Shown: piece after piece, positions 28,024 to 34,167 of the stretch
Layout: the number at the start of each line of letters is the position of its first letter
Numbering within the stretch: position 1 is the stretch's first letter
NCBI GenBank assembly: GCA_046723645.1
Contig: JBKOUY010000035.1
Span: 1 to 34,167, forward strand
DNA: 34,167 nucleotides
Direction of reading: 5' to 3'
From: DASQUK01 sp046723645
GTDB lineage: Bacteria; Actinomycetota; Acidimicrobiia; Acidimicrobiales; VFJN01
The notes under the pieces: generated by a model
The model's input: only the letters and a program-made list of their open reading frames with translations
Told to the model about the DNA's origin: nothing
The model's database searches: none
Translations under genes and position numbers: made by a program

Positions 28024-28896
28024 GTGGCGCTCGCACCAGCACCGACGCATCCCCGGCGCCTGGTGTTCCTGGGCACGCCGGAGTTCGCCACCGAGCCGCT
28101 GCGCGCGCTGGTCGACGCCGGCTGGGACGTGGCCCTGGCCGTCTCCCAGCCCGACAAGCGCCGTGGTCGTGGCGGCCGGCTGATGCCGTCCCCGGTGAAG
28201 CGTGCGGCACTCGAGCTCGGGCTGCCCGTGTCCGACCGCGTCGACGACGTGCTCGACACCGGCGCCGACCTCGGGGTGGTGGCGGCGTTCGGCCGCCTCA
28301 TCAAGCCCCACGTGCTCGAGCGCCTGCCGATGATCAACCTGCACTTCTCCCTGCTGCCGCGGTGGCGCGGGGCGGCTCCGGTCGAGCGGGCGATCCTGGC
28401 CGGCGACGAGCGCACCGGCGTCGACCTCATGGTGATCGAGGAGGGCCTCGACACGGGCGGCGTCTACGCCCGGTGCGAGGTGGCGATCGGGCCCGACGAG
28501 ACCGCCGACGGGCTGCGCGCCCGGCTGGCGGCCCTGGGGACCGAGCTGCTGCTGGCCTGCCTCCGCGACGGGCTGCCGCAGCCGAAGCCCCAGGAGGGCG
28601 AGCCCACGTACGCCCAGAAGATCGATCCCGCGGAGCTGGAGATCGACTGGAGCCGGCCGGCGGTCGAGATCCATCGGCTGGTCCGGATCGGCGGTGCGTG
28701 GACGACGCACCGGGGCCATCGGCTCAAGGTCTGGCGGACCGCGCTCGCCCCGGCGGGCCCCGGCGACGTTGCGGTGCCCGCCGGCGACGGACCGATCCAG
28801 CTCGTCGAGGTGCAACCCGAGGGCCGGCGGCGGATGCCCGCCAGGGCGTGGGCCAACGGGGCCCACTGGCGGCCCGGCGACCGGGTCGCCACCTGA
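28024..28896 (+). CDS. fmt: Methionyl-tRNA formyltransferase
   Basis: Formylates Met-tRNA(fMet) for initiation using 10-formyl-THF. The 290-residue protein has LVFLGTPEFATEPL, the tRNA-contact loop QPDKRRGRGGRLMPSPVK, the catalytic block MINLHFSLLPRWRGAAPVER (Asn/His) with the later Asp in EEGLDTGGVY, and the C-terminal domain starting near PTYAQKIDPAELEIDW. It is about 20 residues shorter than E. coli Fmt, mainly in the C-terminal domain. GTG 28024 is used; ATG 28051-equivalent starts are absent. It follows the def spacer element and precedes rsmB by 43 bp. Confidence 0.95.
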   Translation: MALAPAPTHPRRLVFLGTPEFATEPLRALVDAGWDVALAVSQPDKRRGRGGRLMPSPVKRAALELGLPVSDRVDDVLDTGADLGVVAAFGRLIKPHVLERLPMINLHFSLLPRWRGAAPVERAILAGDERTGVDLMVIEEGLDTGGVYARCEVAIGPDETADGLRARLAALGTELLLACLRDGLPQPKPQEGEPTYAQKIDPAELEIDWSRPAVEIHRLVRIGGAWTTHRGHRLKVWRTALAPAGPGDVAVPAGDGPIQLVEVQPEGRRRMPARAWANGAHWRPGDRVAT

Positions 28897-28939
28897 GCGG
28901 GCGAGGTTGAGCGGTGCACGAGGAGGCAGCCGGCCCGGG

Positions 28940-30088
28940 GTGAGCGCGGATCGTCGTCGCTCCGTGAGGTCGGCGCGGGCCGTGGCGCTGGACGTGCTCG
29001 ACCGCATCGACGGCGAGGGCGCCTACGCCAACCTCGCACTGTCGGCGGCGCTCGACCGATCGAGCCTCGACGACCGCGATCGCCGGTTCGTCACCGACCT
29101 GGTCTACGGCACCACCCGGATGCGGCGGGCGTGCGACTACCTCGTCGACCGGTTCCTGGCCCGGCCGCCCACGGGCAGGGCGCGCAACGCCCTGCGCCTG
29201 GGTGCGTACCAGCTCGCGTTCGCGTCGGTGCCGGCGCATGCGGCCGTCTCCGAGACGGTGGCGGCCAGCCCCCGGCCGGCGCGGGGACTGGTCAACGCCG
29301 TGCTCCGCAAGGTCGCCGACGCGGCGGTCGTATGGCCCGACGAGGCCACGCGCCTCAGCGTGCCCGACTGGGTGCTGGACCGGCTGACGTCCGACCTCGG
29401 GCGCGACGCGGCCCTCGCCGCCGTGACGGCGATGAACGAGCCCGCCGCCGCCGTCGAGAGGGCCGACGGCTACGTCCAGGATCCGGCGTCGCAGCTGGTG
29501 GCCGACGCGGTCGCGGCGGGGCCCGGGGACAGCGTCCTGGACCTGTGCGCGGCGCCCGGCGGGAAGGCCACGGCGCTCGCCGGCGCCGGCGCCCGGGTCG
29601 TCGCCGCGGACATCCGTCCGGTGCGCGCCGGGCTGGTCCGCGCCAACGCCGCGCGCCTGCGGCTGACGGACCGGATCGCGATCGTGGCCGCGGACGGGAC
29701 CCATCCACCGTTCCGCCCCGGGGGGTTCGATCGGGTCGTGGTCGACGCGCCGTGCTCGGGGTTGGGCACGCTGCGCCGCCGGCCCGACCTCCGCTGGCGC
29801 GTGGACCCGGCCGCGATCGACCGCCTCGCCGACCTGCAGCGGCGCCTGCTCGCGGCGGCGGCCGGCCTGGTGCGGCCCGGCGGGTCGCTCGTGTACTCGG
29901 TGTGCACCCTCACCGCGGCCGAGTCCACGGGAATCGACGCCTGGCTGGCCGCCGAGCGGCCCGACGTGGCACCGATCGAACCGCCCCGCGAGCCCTGGGG
30001 ACCGTGGGGCCGGGGCGCGATCCTGCTGCCACAGGCGGCCGGGACGGACGGCATGTGCTTGTTCCGCTACGTCCGGGGTGCGGGATAG
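28940..30088 (+). CDS. rsmB: 16S rRNA (cytosine-5) methyltransferase, RsmB/Sun family
   Basis: Predicted m5C methyltransferase with an N-terminal NusB-like RNA-binding domain (about 1-125; ARAVALDVLDRIDGEGAYAN, DRRFVTDLVYGTTR, ARGLVNAVLRK) and a Rossmann methyltransferase domain. Motif I is LDLCAAPGGKATALA, motif IV VVVDAPCSGLGTLRRRPDLR and motif VI LVYSVCTLTAAES, so both cysteines of the RCMT mechanism are present. At 382 residues it is shorter than the usual ~430-450: the stretch between MNEPAAAVER and DGYVQDPASQLV lacks about 50 residues that normally contain the LRVN segment. GTG 28940 fits the N-terminus; earlier frame is a shadow of fmt. The order fmt-rsmB is conserved. Confidence 0.92.
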   Translation: MSADRRRSVRSARAVALDVLDRIDGEGAYANLALSAALDRSSLDDRDRRFVTDLVYGTTRMRRACDYLVDRFLARPPTGRARNALRLGAYQLAFASVPAHAAVSETVAASPRPARGLVNAVLRKVADAAVVWPDEATRLSVPDWVLDRLTSDLGRDAALAAVTAMNEPAAAVERADGYVQDPASQLVADAVAAGPGDSVLDLCAAPGGKATALAGAGARVVAADIRPVRAGLVRANAARLRLTDRIAIVAADGTHPPFRPGGFDRVVVDAPCSGLGTLRRRPDLRWRVDPAAIDRLADLQRRLLAAAAGLVRPGGSLVYSVCTLTAAESTGIDAWLAAERPDVAPIEPPREPWGPWGRGAILLPQAAGTDGMCLFRYVRGAG

Positions 30089-30091
30089 CGT
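30086..30091 (+). promoter_or_regulatory. Candidate -10 element TAGCGT before the small ORF upstream of mogA
   Basis: TAGCGT overlaps the rsmB stop codon and ends 7 nt before GTG 30099, the same geometry as the other leaderless starts here. Because its TAG is constrained as a stop, chance is a fair alternative. Confidence 0.3.
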
Positions 30092-30098
30092 CCGTCGG

Positions 30099-30212
30099 GT
30101 GCAGAAGCCGCAGCGGTTCCGCGTGCGACGCGAGGACGCGGCCAAGCGACCAGCGACCTGCGCCCGACGAGTCGCGCAGACGGTCGAGCGCGTGCCGGAG
30201 CAGCGGCGGTGA
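30099..30212 (+). CDS. Small basic ORF (37 aa) coupled to mogA/moaB
   Basis: GTG 30099 opens a 37-codon frame beginning MQKPQRFRVRREDAAKRPAT and ending VERVPEQRR; its TGA (30210-30212) overlaps the GTG of the next gene as GTGA. A -10-like hexamer lies 7 nt upstream of the GTG. The peptide is strongly basic, with no membrane segment and one Cys. It fills the whole 120-bp gap between rsmB and mogA. I do not recognise it. Confidence 0.3.
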   Translation: MQKPQRFRVRREDAAKRPATCARRVAQTVERVPEQRR

Positions 30213-30694
30213 GCGCCGTGGAGGGGCGGCGGTGGCCGGCCAAGGTGCTCACGGTGTCGGACGGGGTCGTGGCCGGCACCCGGGACGATCGATCCGGCGC
30301 GGCGCTGGCCGATCGCCTCGACGACGCCGGCTTCGAGGTCGTGGAGCGGGCGGTGAGCGCCGACGGGGCCGAGGCGGTGGCGGGGGCGCTGCGGGCGCTG
30401 GCCGACGGCTTCGCGGGGCTGATCGTGACGACCGGGGGCACGGGCTTCGGCCCCCGCGACTTGACGCCGGAGGGGACCCGGTCGGTGCTCGACCGGGAGG
30501 CGCCGGGACTCGCCGAGGCGATGCGGTTGGTGAACCCGCTCGGCCGCCTCTCCCGGGCGGCGGCGGGGACCGTGGGGCGGGCGCTGGTGCTCAACACACC
30601 GGGATCGTCCAGGGGCGCCGTCGAGTGCCTCGACGCGGTCATCGACGTGGTGCCCCACGCCCTGGACCTGCTCGAGGGTGGCCGCCCCCACTGA
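30209..30694 (+). CDS. Molybdopterin adenylyltransferase family protein (MogA/MoaB)
   Basis: Molybdenum-cofactor protein that adenylylates molybdopterin (MogA) or its MoaB relative. The 161-residue chain shows the family's markers: VLTVSDGVVAGTRDDRSG, GLIVTTGGTGFGPRDLTPEGT (the MPT-binding TTGGTG loop with catalytic Asp) and ALVLNTPGSSRGAVECLDAV. GTG 30209 (MSAVEGRRWP) overlaps the stop of a small ORF. It is an isolated Moco gene here, with no moa/moe neighbours. MogA and MoaB cannot be separated from this sequence alone. Confidence 0.9.
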   Translation: MSAVEGRRWPAKVLTVSDGVVAGTRDDRSGAALADRLDDAGFEVVERAVSADGAEAVAGALRALADGFAGLIVTTGGTGFGPRDLTPEGTRSVLDREAPGLAEAMRLVNPLGRLSRAAAGTVGRALVLNTPGSSRGAVECLDAVIDVVPHALDLLEGGRPH

Positions 30695-30713
30695 CGGTCG
30701 CCGCACTCGACAA

Positions 30714-30735
30714 AAATTAGAACGTGTTCTAATTT
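30714..30735 (+). promoter_or_regulatory. Perfect 22-bp palindromic operator (KstR-type TetR site) before ribD
   Basis: AAATTAGAAC (30714-30723) and GTTCTAATTT (30726-30735) are perfect 10-bp inverted arms around GT. The inner 14 bases TAGAACGTGTTCTA fit the TnnAACnnGTTnnA consensus of the mycobacterial sterol regulator KstR exactly. It is the only markedly AT-rich spot in the window and lies 19 nt after the mogA stop and 34 nt before the likely ribD ATG. The TAATTT in its right arm could serve as a -10, so a bound repressor would block transcription. Confidence 0.75.
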
Positions 30736-30768
30736 GGGGTCGTGGCGCTCGCCCATACGCTGCCGGTG

Positions 30769-31773
30769 ATGGTCGACACCGACCACGAGCACATGCTGCG
30801 GGCCGTGGAGCTGGCCGCCGCCGTGCGCGCCTCCACGTCGCCCAACCCCTGGGTCGGCTGCGTGCTCGTGGCGGCCGACGGCCGGCGGGCCGAGGGCGCG
30901 ACCCAGCCCCCCGGGGGCTCGCATGCCGAGGCGGCCGCGCTCGCCGCGGCCGCGGCCGCCGGGGTCGACACATCGGGCGCGACCGCGTACGTGACGCTCG
31001 AGCCGTGCAACCACCACGGGCGCACGCCGCCGTGTGCGGACGCCCTGATCGACGCCGGCGTCGCCAGGGTCGTCGTGGGCGTCGCCGACCCGGACCCGCA
31101 GGTACGGGGCCGGGGGATCGAGCGGTTACGCGCCGCGGGCGTCGAGGTCACCACCGGGGTCGCGGCCGACGTCGTCGGCGACCTCCTCGCCCCCTATGTC
31201 AGGCACCGCGAGACCGGCCGCCCCTACGTGGTGCTCAAGCTGGCGGCCAGCCTCGACGGCCGCACCGCGGCGCCCGACGGCACCAGCCGGTGGATCACCG
31301 GCGAGGCCGCCCGCGCCGACGCGCACCGCCTGCGGGCCGAGAGCGACGCCGTGCTGGTGGGGGCGGGCACCGTGCGCGCCGACGACCCCGCCCTCACCGT
31401 CCGGCACGTCCCCGGCCGCGACCCCTTACGGGTCGTGCTCGGGAAGGCGCCCCCGGATGCGAAGGTCCGCCCCGCGCTCGAGCTGACGGGGGACCTCGAC
31501 GAGGTCCTCGACGAGCTGGGCCGGCGCGACGTGGTCCAGCTGTTGATCGAGGGCGGCCCGACGGTGGCGGGGGAGTTCCACCGGGCCGGGCTTGTCGACC
31601 GCTACGTCGTTTACCTGGCGCCGGCGCTGTTCGGTGGAGACGACGCCGCCGGCTTGTTCACTGGACCCGGAGCCACCACCATGGCCGATGTCTGGCGTGG
31701 CCGGATCGGCGGTGTGACGCACCTGGGCGACGACCTTCGCGTCGACCTGTACCCCGCCGAGAGGAGCAGCTGA
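30769..31773 (+). CDS. ribD: Bifunctional diaminohydroxyphosphoribosylaminopyrimidine deaminase / reductase
   Basis: Second and third steps of riboflavin synthesis. The N-terminal deaminase domain has STSPNPWVGCVLV, the zinc His in GGSHAEAAAL and PCNHHGRTPPC with two zinc cysteines; the C-terminal reductase domain begins near PYVVLKLAASLDGRTA and includes DAVLVGAGTVRADDPALTVR and LLIEGGPTVAGEF. ATG 30769 (MVDTDHEHMLRAVELA) gives 334 residues and matches family N-termini; GTG 30742 would add nine residues and lies only 6 nt after the operator. The stop overlaps the ribE ATG (TGATG). No FMN riboswitch is recognisable in the short leader. Confidence 0.95.
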   Translation: MVDTDHEHMLRAVELAAAVRASTSPNPWVGCVLVAADGRRAEGATQPPGGSHAEAAALAAAAAAGVDTSGATAYVTLEPCNHHGRTPPCADALIDAGVARVVVGVADPDPQVRGRGIERLRAAGVEVTTGVAADVVGDLLAPYVRHRETGRPYVVLKLAASLDGRTAAPDGTSRWITGEAARADAHRLRAESDAVLVGAGTVRADDPALTVRHVPGRDPLRVVLGKAPPDAKVRPALELTGDLDEVLDELGRRDVVQLLIEGGPTVAGEFHRAGLVDRYVVYLAPALFGGDDAAGLFTGPGATTMADVWRGRIGGVTHLGDDLRVDLYPAERSS

Positions 31774-32342
31774 TGTTCACGGGGATCGTCGAGGAGCTGG
31801 GCTCGATCGCTTCGGTCGAGGGCCAGCGCGTCCGCATTGCTGCGTCGCTGGTCATCCAGGACGCCAAGGTGGGCGATTCGATCGCCGTCGACGGGTGCTG
31901 CGTCACCGTCGTCGACCAGGGCCCGGGTTGGTGGGAGGCCGACCTCTCCGACGAGACCCTGAAGCGCACGACGTTCGGCGACCGGACCCCGGGTGATGCG
32001 GTCAACCTCGAGCGTCCGGTCCGGATGAGCGATCGCCTTGGCGGCCACATCGTCCAGGGCCACGTCGACGGCGTGGGCGAGATCGTCGAGCCCGCCCCCG
32101 ATCTCCGGGTCCGCATGCCGCGCGATCTGCTCCGCTACATCGTGGAGAAGGGCTCGATCGCCGTCGACGGCGTCAGCCTCACCGTGGTCGACGTGCTCGA
32201 CGACGGGTTCACCGTCGCGGTCATCCCCCACACCGCCGCCGTCACGACGCTCGGCAGCAAGCATCCCGGCGATCGGGTGAACCTCGAGGTGGACGTGACG
32301 GTGAAGTACGTCGAACGGCTACTCGCCTGGAAGGATGTCTGA
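31773..32342 (+). CDS. ribE: Riboflavin synthase, alpha chain type
   Basis: Dismutates two 6,7-dimethyl-8-ribityllumazines to riboflavin. The 189 residues consist of two lumazine-binding repeats: the first begins MFTGIVEELGSI with GCCVTVVDQ, the second begins after LGGHIVQGHVDGVGEI and has KGSIAVDGVSLTVVDV. The length is slightly short (usual ~200). ATG 31773 shares its A with the ribD stop and follows GAGGAG. The stop overlaps ribBA by 8 nt, so ribD, ribE and ribBA are tightly coupled. The gene is called ribE or ribC depending on the species. Confidence 0.95.
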   Translation: MFTGIVEELGSIASVEGQRVRIAASLVIQDAKVGDSIAVDGCCVTVVDQGPGWWEADLSDETLKRTTFGDRTPGDAVNLERPVRMSDRLGGHIVQGHVDGVGEIVEPAPDLRVRMPRDLLRYIVEKGSIAVDGVSLTVVDVLDDGFTVAVIPHTAAVTTLGSKHPGDRVNLEVDVTVKYVERLLAWKDV

Positions 32343-33564
32343 AGTGAGCTTCGCCAAGGTCGAGGACGCCATCTCCGCCGTCGGGCGTGGCGAGATCGTG
32401 GTGGTCGTCGACGACGAGGACCGCGAGAACGAGGGCGACCTCATCATGGCCGCCGAGTTCGCCACCCCCGAGAAGATCGCCTTCTTCCTGCACCACACCT
32501 CGGGCGTCATCTGTGCTCCGGTGACCCGCGAGCGGGCCCGCGAGCTGGACCTGCCCCTGATGGTGGCCAACAACACCGAGACGATGCGCACGGCGTTCAC
32601 CGTCAGCGTCGACTACCGGCACGACACGACCACCGGCATCTCGGCCCACGACCGGGCCGCAACCGTGCGGGCGCTGGTCGATCCGGGCACGCGGCCGTTG
32701 GACCTGCTGCGTCCCGGCCACATCTTCCCGCTCGAGGCGCGCGACGGCGGCGTGCTGAAGCGGGCCGGACACACGGAGGCCGCGATCGACCTGGCTCGCA
32801 TGGCGGGTCTCTATCCGGCCGGCGTGCTGTGCGAGCTGGTCAACGCGAGCAAGAACGACATGGCCCGCCTGCCCGAGCTCGAGCGCTTCGCCGAGGAGCA
32901 CGAGCTGGTCCTGATCTCGATCGCCGACCTGATCCGCTACCGCCGCCAGACGGAGAAGCTGGTCCGGCGCGTCGCGGAGGCGCGGATCCCGACCGAGTGG
33001 GGCGAGTTCACGTGCTACGCGTACGAGTCCGTGCTCGACGGCGAGCATCACATCGCCTTCGTGAAGGGCGCGGTCCAGGGCCAGGACAACGTGTTGGTGC
33101 GGGTCCACTCCGAATGCCTGACCGGCGACGTGTTCGGGTCGATGCGCTGCGACTGCGGCCTGCAGCTCCAGGCGGCCATGAAGCAGGTCGCCGAGGAGGG
33201 CATGGGCGCGGTCGTGTACCTCCGCGGCCACGAGGGCCGGGGCATCGGGATCGGCCACAAGCTGCTCGCATACCAGTTGCAGGACCAGGGCCATGACACG
33301 GTCGACGCCAACATCGCCCTCGGCATGCCCGTCGACAGCCGTGAGTACGGCATCGGCGCCCAGATCCTGGTCGACCTCGGCATCACCACGATGCGCCTGC
33401 TGACCAACAATCCGTCGAAGAAGGGTGGCCTGGCCGGGTTCGGGCTGGAGATCACCGAGCGGGTGCCGCTGCAGACCGCGCCCAACGCCGAGAACATCGC
33501 GTACCTGCGCACCAAGCGGGAGCGCATGGGCCACCTGCTCGAGGGCCTGGATGACGTGCTCTAG
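32335..33564 (+). CDS. ribBA: 3,4-Dihydroxy-2-butanone-4-phosphate synthase / GTP cyclohydrolase II
   Basis: Fusion enzyme opening both branches of riboflavin synthesis. Residues 1 to about 205 are the RibB domain (VVVDDEDRENEGDLIMAAE, HHTSGVICAPV, HDTTTGISAHDRAATVRAL, RPGHIFPLEARDGGVLKRAG); from about 215 the RibA domain follows, with HSECLTGDVFGSMRCDCGLQ (three zinc cysteines), YLRGHEGRGIGIGHKLLAYQ and LTNNPSKKGGL. All expected catalytic residues are visible, so both halves should be active. Length 409 is normal. ATG 32335 overlaps the ribE stop (ATGTCTGA) and GAAGG precedes it. The ribH gene follows after 14 bp. Confidence 0.96.
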   Translation: MSEVSFAKVEDAISAVGRGEIVVVVDDEDRENEGDLIMAAEFATPEKIAFFLHHTSGVICAPVTRERARELDLPLMVANNTETMRTAFTVSVDYRHDTTTGISAHDRAATVRALVDPGTRPLDLLRPGHIFPLEARDGGVLKRAGHTEAAIDLARMAGLYPAGVLCELVNASKNDMARLPELERFAEEHELVLISIADLIRYRRQTEKLVRRVAEARIPTEWGEFTCYAYESVLDGEHHIAFVKGAVQGQDNVLVRVHSECLTGDVFGSMRCDCGLQLQAAMKQVAEEGMGAVVYLRGHEGRGIGIGHKLLAYQLQDQGHDTVDANIALGMPVDSREYGIGAQILVDLGITTMRLLTNNPSKKGGLAGFGLEITERVPLQTAPNAENIAYLRTKRERMGHLLEGLDDVL

Positions 33565-33570
33565 GACCGC

Positions 33571-33588
33571 CACCCGCCATGGCGGGTG
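33571..33588 (+). promoter_or_regulatory. Perfect 18-bp palindrome around the ribH start codon
   Basis: CACCCGCCATGGCGGGTG is its own reverse complement and has the ribH ATG (33579) at its centre. It starts 6 nt after the ribBA stop, with no SD before the ATG. As RNA it can form a 7-bp stem with loop CATG. The arrangement mirrors the hairpin at the coaBC start and suggests coupling to the upstream gene's translation. Confidence 0.5.
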
Positions 33589-34167
33589 AGGAGGCCCGGG
33601 CCGCGGCCCCCGACGGGCTCGACGGCGCCGGGCTGCGCGTCGGGCTGGTGCGGTCCCGCTGGAACGCGGCCATCGTCGAGCGGCTCGTCAGGGGCGTCCG
33701 CCGCGGCCTGGTCCGTGCGGGCGTGGCCGATGATGCCGTCGTCGAGATCTCCGTTCCCGGCTCCTTCGAGATCCCGTTCGGCGCCAAGGTGCTGGCGGAG
33801 TCGGGCCGGGTCGACGCCGTGGTCTGCGTCGGTGCCGTGATCCGGGGCGAGACGACGCACTACGACCTGGTTGCGGGGGAGTGCGCCCGGGGCATCCAGG
33901 ATGTGCAGCTCGCCACCGGCGTCCCGGTGGCGTTCGGCGTCCTCACGACCGAGGACGAGGGGCAGGCGCTGGCCCGCTCCGAGGGGCCGGGCGGTCACAA
34001 CGTGGGCGAGGACGCTGCCCTCGTCGCGGTGGAGATGGCGGGTCACGTTCGCCGGTTCGGGCCCTCCCCCGATTCCTGCCGCGGGATTGGTGGGTCCGGC
34101 CACCAAAACCGCGGCGGGTGTTGTGGGGTGGGGCGGACCCTCCTCTGCGTGCTGAAGCTCGTCCTCC
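33579..34167 (+). CDS. ribH: 6,7-Dimethyl-8-ribityllumazine synthase (no stop within window)
   Basis: Condenses the RibB and RibD products into lumazine; normally forms icosahedral or pentameric shells. From ATG 33579: VGLVRSRWNAAIVERLVRG (substrate Trp/Phe-Asn motif), ISVPGSFEIPFGAKVLAES, VVCVGAVIRGETTHYDLVAG with the catalytic His, VPVAFGVLTTEDEGQALARS and HNVGEDAALVAVEMAGHVRRFG. Family homology ends near residue 161, yet the frame has no stop and runs on through a non-homologous Gly/Cys-rich tail to the window edge. The tail crosses a 36-bp palindrome (34079-34114). A true C-terminal extension, a frameshift or a chimeric sequence end are all possible. Confidence 0.88.
   Translation, partial: MAGEEARAAAPDGLDGAGLRVGLVRSRWNAAIVERLVRGVRRGLVRAGVADDAVVEISVPGSFEIPFGAKVLAESGRVDAVVCVGAVIRGETTHYDLVAGECARGIQDVQLATGVPVAFGVLTTEDEGQALARSEGPGGHNVGEDAALVAVEMAGHVRRFGPSPDSCRGIGGSGHQNRGGCCGVGRTLLCVLKLVL
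34079..34114. repeat. 36-bp near-perfect palindrome at the end of ribH
   Basis: CCGCGG (34079-34084) and CCGCGG (34109-34114) flank TTGGTGG (34087-34093) and CCACCAA (34100-34106), with a 6-nt centre GTCCGG and 2-nt mismatches between the arms. As RNA it forms a 13-bp interrupted stem. No T-run follows on either strand, so it is not a classical terminator. Confidence 0.55.

Noticed and set aside
30714..30735. Intrinsic terminator of mogA or FMN riboswitch
   Set aside because: The stem is AT-rich with no GC clamp followed by U's, and the leader before ribD is too short for the conserved FMN aptamer; a protein-binding palindrome fits better.

Overview
The window is a dense stretch of chromosomal core genes from a very GC-rich bacterium (about 70% G+C or more by eye). 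The family set points to Actinomycetota: an integration host factor of the mycobacterial mIHF type, EF-P with the PGKGP loop, a PriA whose helicase motifs are eroded, the order rpoZ-coaBC-metK-priA, and several genes whose -10 element sits 6-8 nt before the start codon (leaderless mRNAs). A deep branch such as Acidimicrobiia or Thermoleophilia would fit, but that is inference. No rRNA, tRNA, CRISPR array, intact insertion sequence or phage gene was seen.

Layout. (1) 1-7654, plus strand: end of a Pro/Ala-rich protein, a prepilin peptidase, then the shikimate block aroC-aroK-aroB-aroQ followed by an Xaa-Pro peptidase, efp, nusB and a GNAT acetyltransferase, mostly with overlapping stop/start codons. 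(2) 7615-16993: a repeat-rich leader with a PyrR-binding RNA hairpin, then pyrR-pyrB-pyrC-carA-carB-pyrD-pyrF, a complete UMP route except pyrE. (3) 17054-23644: mihF, an archaeal-type CMP kinase where actinobacteria usually carry gmk, rpoZ, coaBC, metK, priA, mtnA. (4) 23645-24304: a scar holding the C-terminal ends of a divergent TetR/alpha-beta-hydrolase pair. (5) 24305-27165, minus strand: a GNAT, an Eis-like acetyltransferase, a SpoU RNA methyltransferase and an RsmC-like methyltransferase. (6) 27294-30694: def, a 168-bp inverted-repeat-bounded insert, fmt, rsmB, a small ORF and mogA/moaB. (7) 30714-34167: a perfect TetR-type operator, then ribD-ribE-ribBA-ribH; ribH has no stop before the window end.

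The most unusual signals lie between the known genes. Two related small ORFs (43 and 49 codons, shared MS(D/E)RP...ESEP...SPSGPLR) sit between aroK/aroB and pyrR/pyrB, each joined to both neighbours by ATGA overlaps. Near-identical 41-42 bp promoter modules with an internal palindrome drive aroC and def, 25 kb apart. A KstR-like palindrome stands before the riboflavin operon, and a terminator-like hairpin lies inside the first codons of pyrR, just after a PyrR-binding loop.
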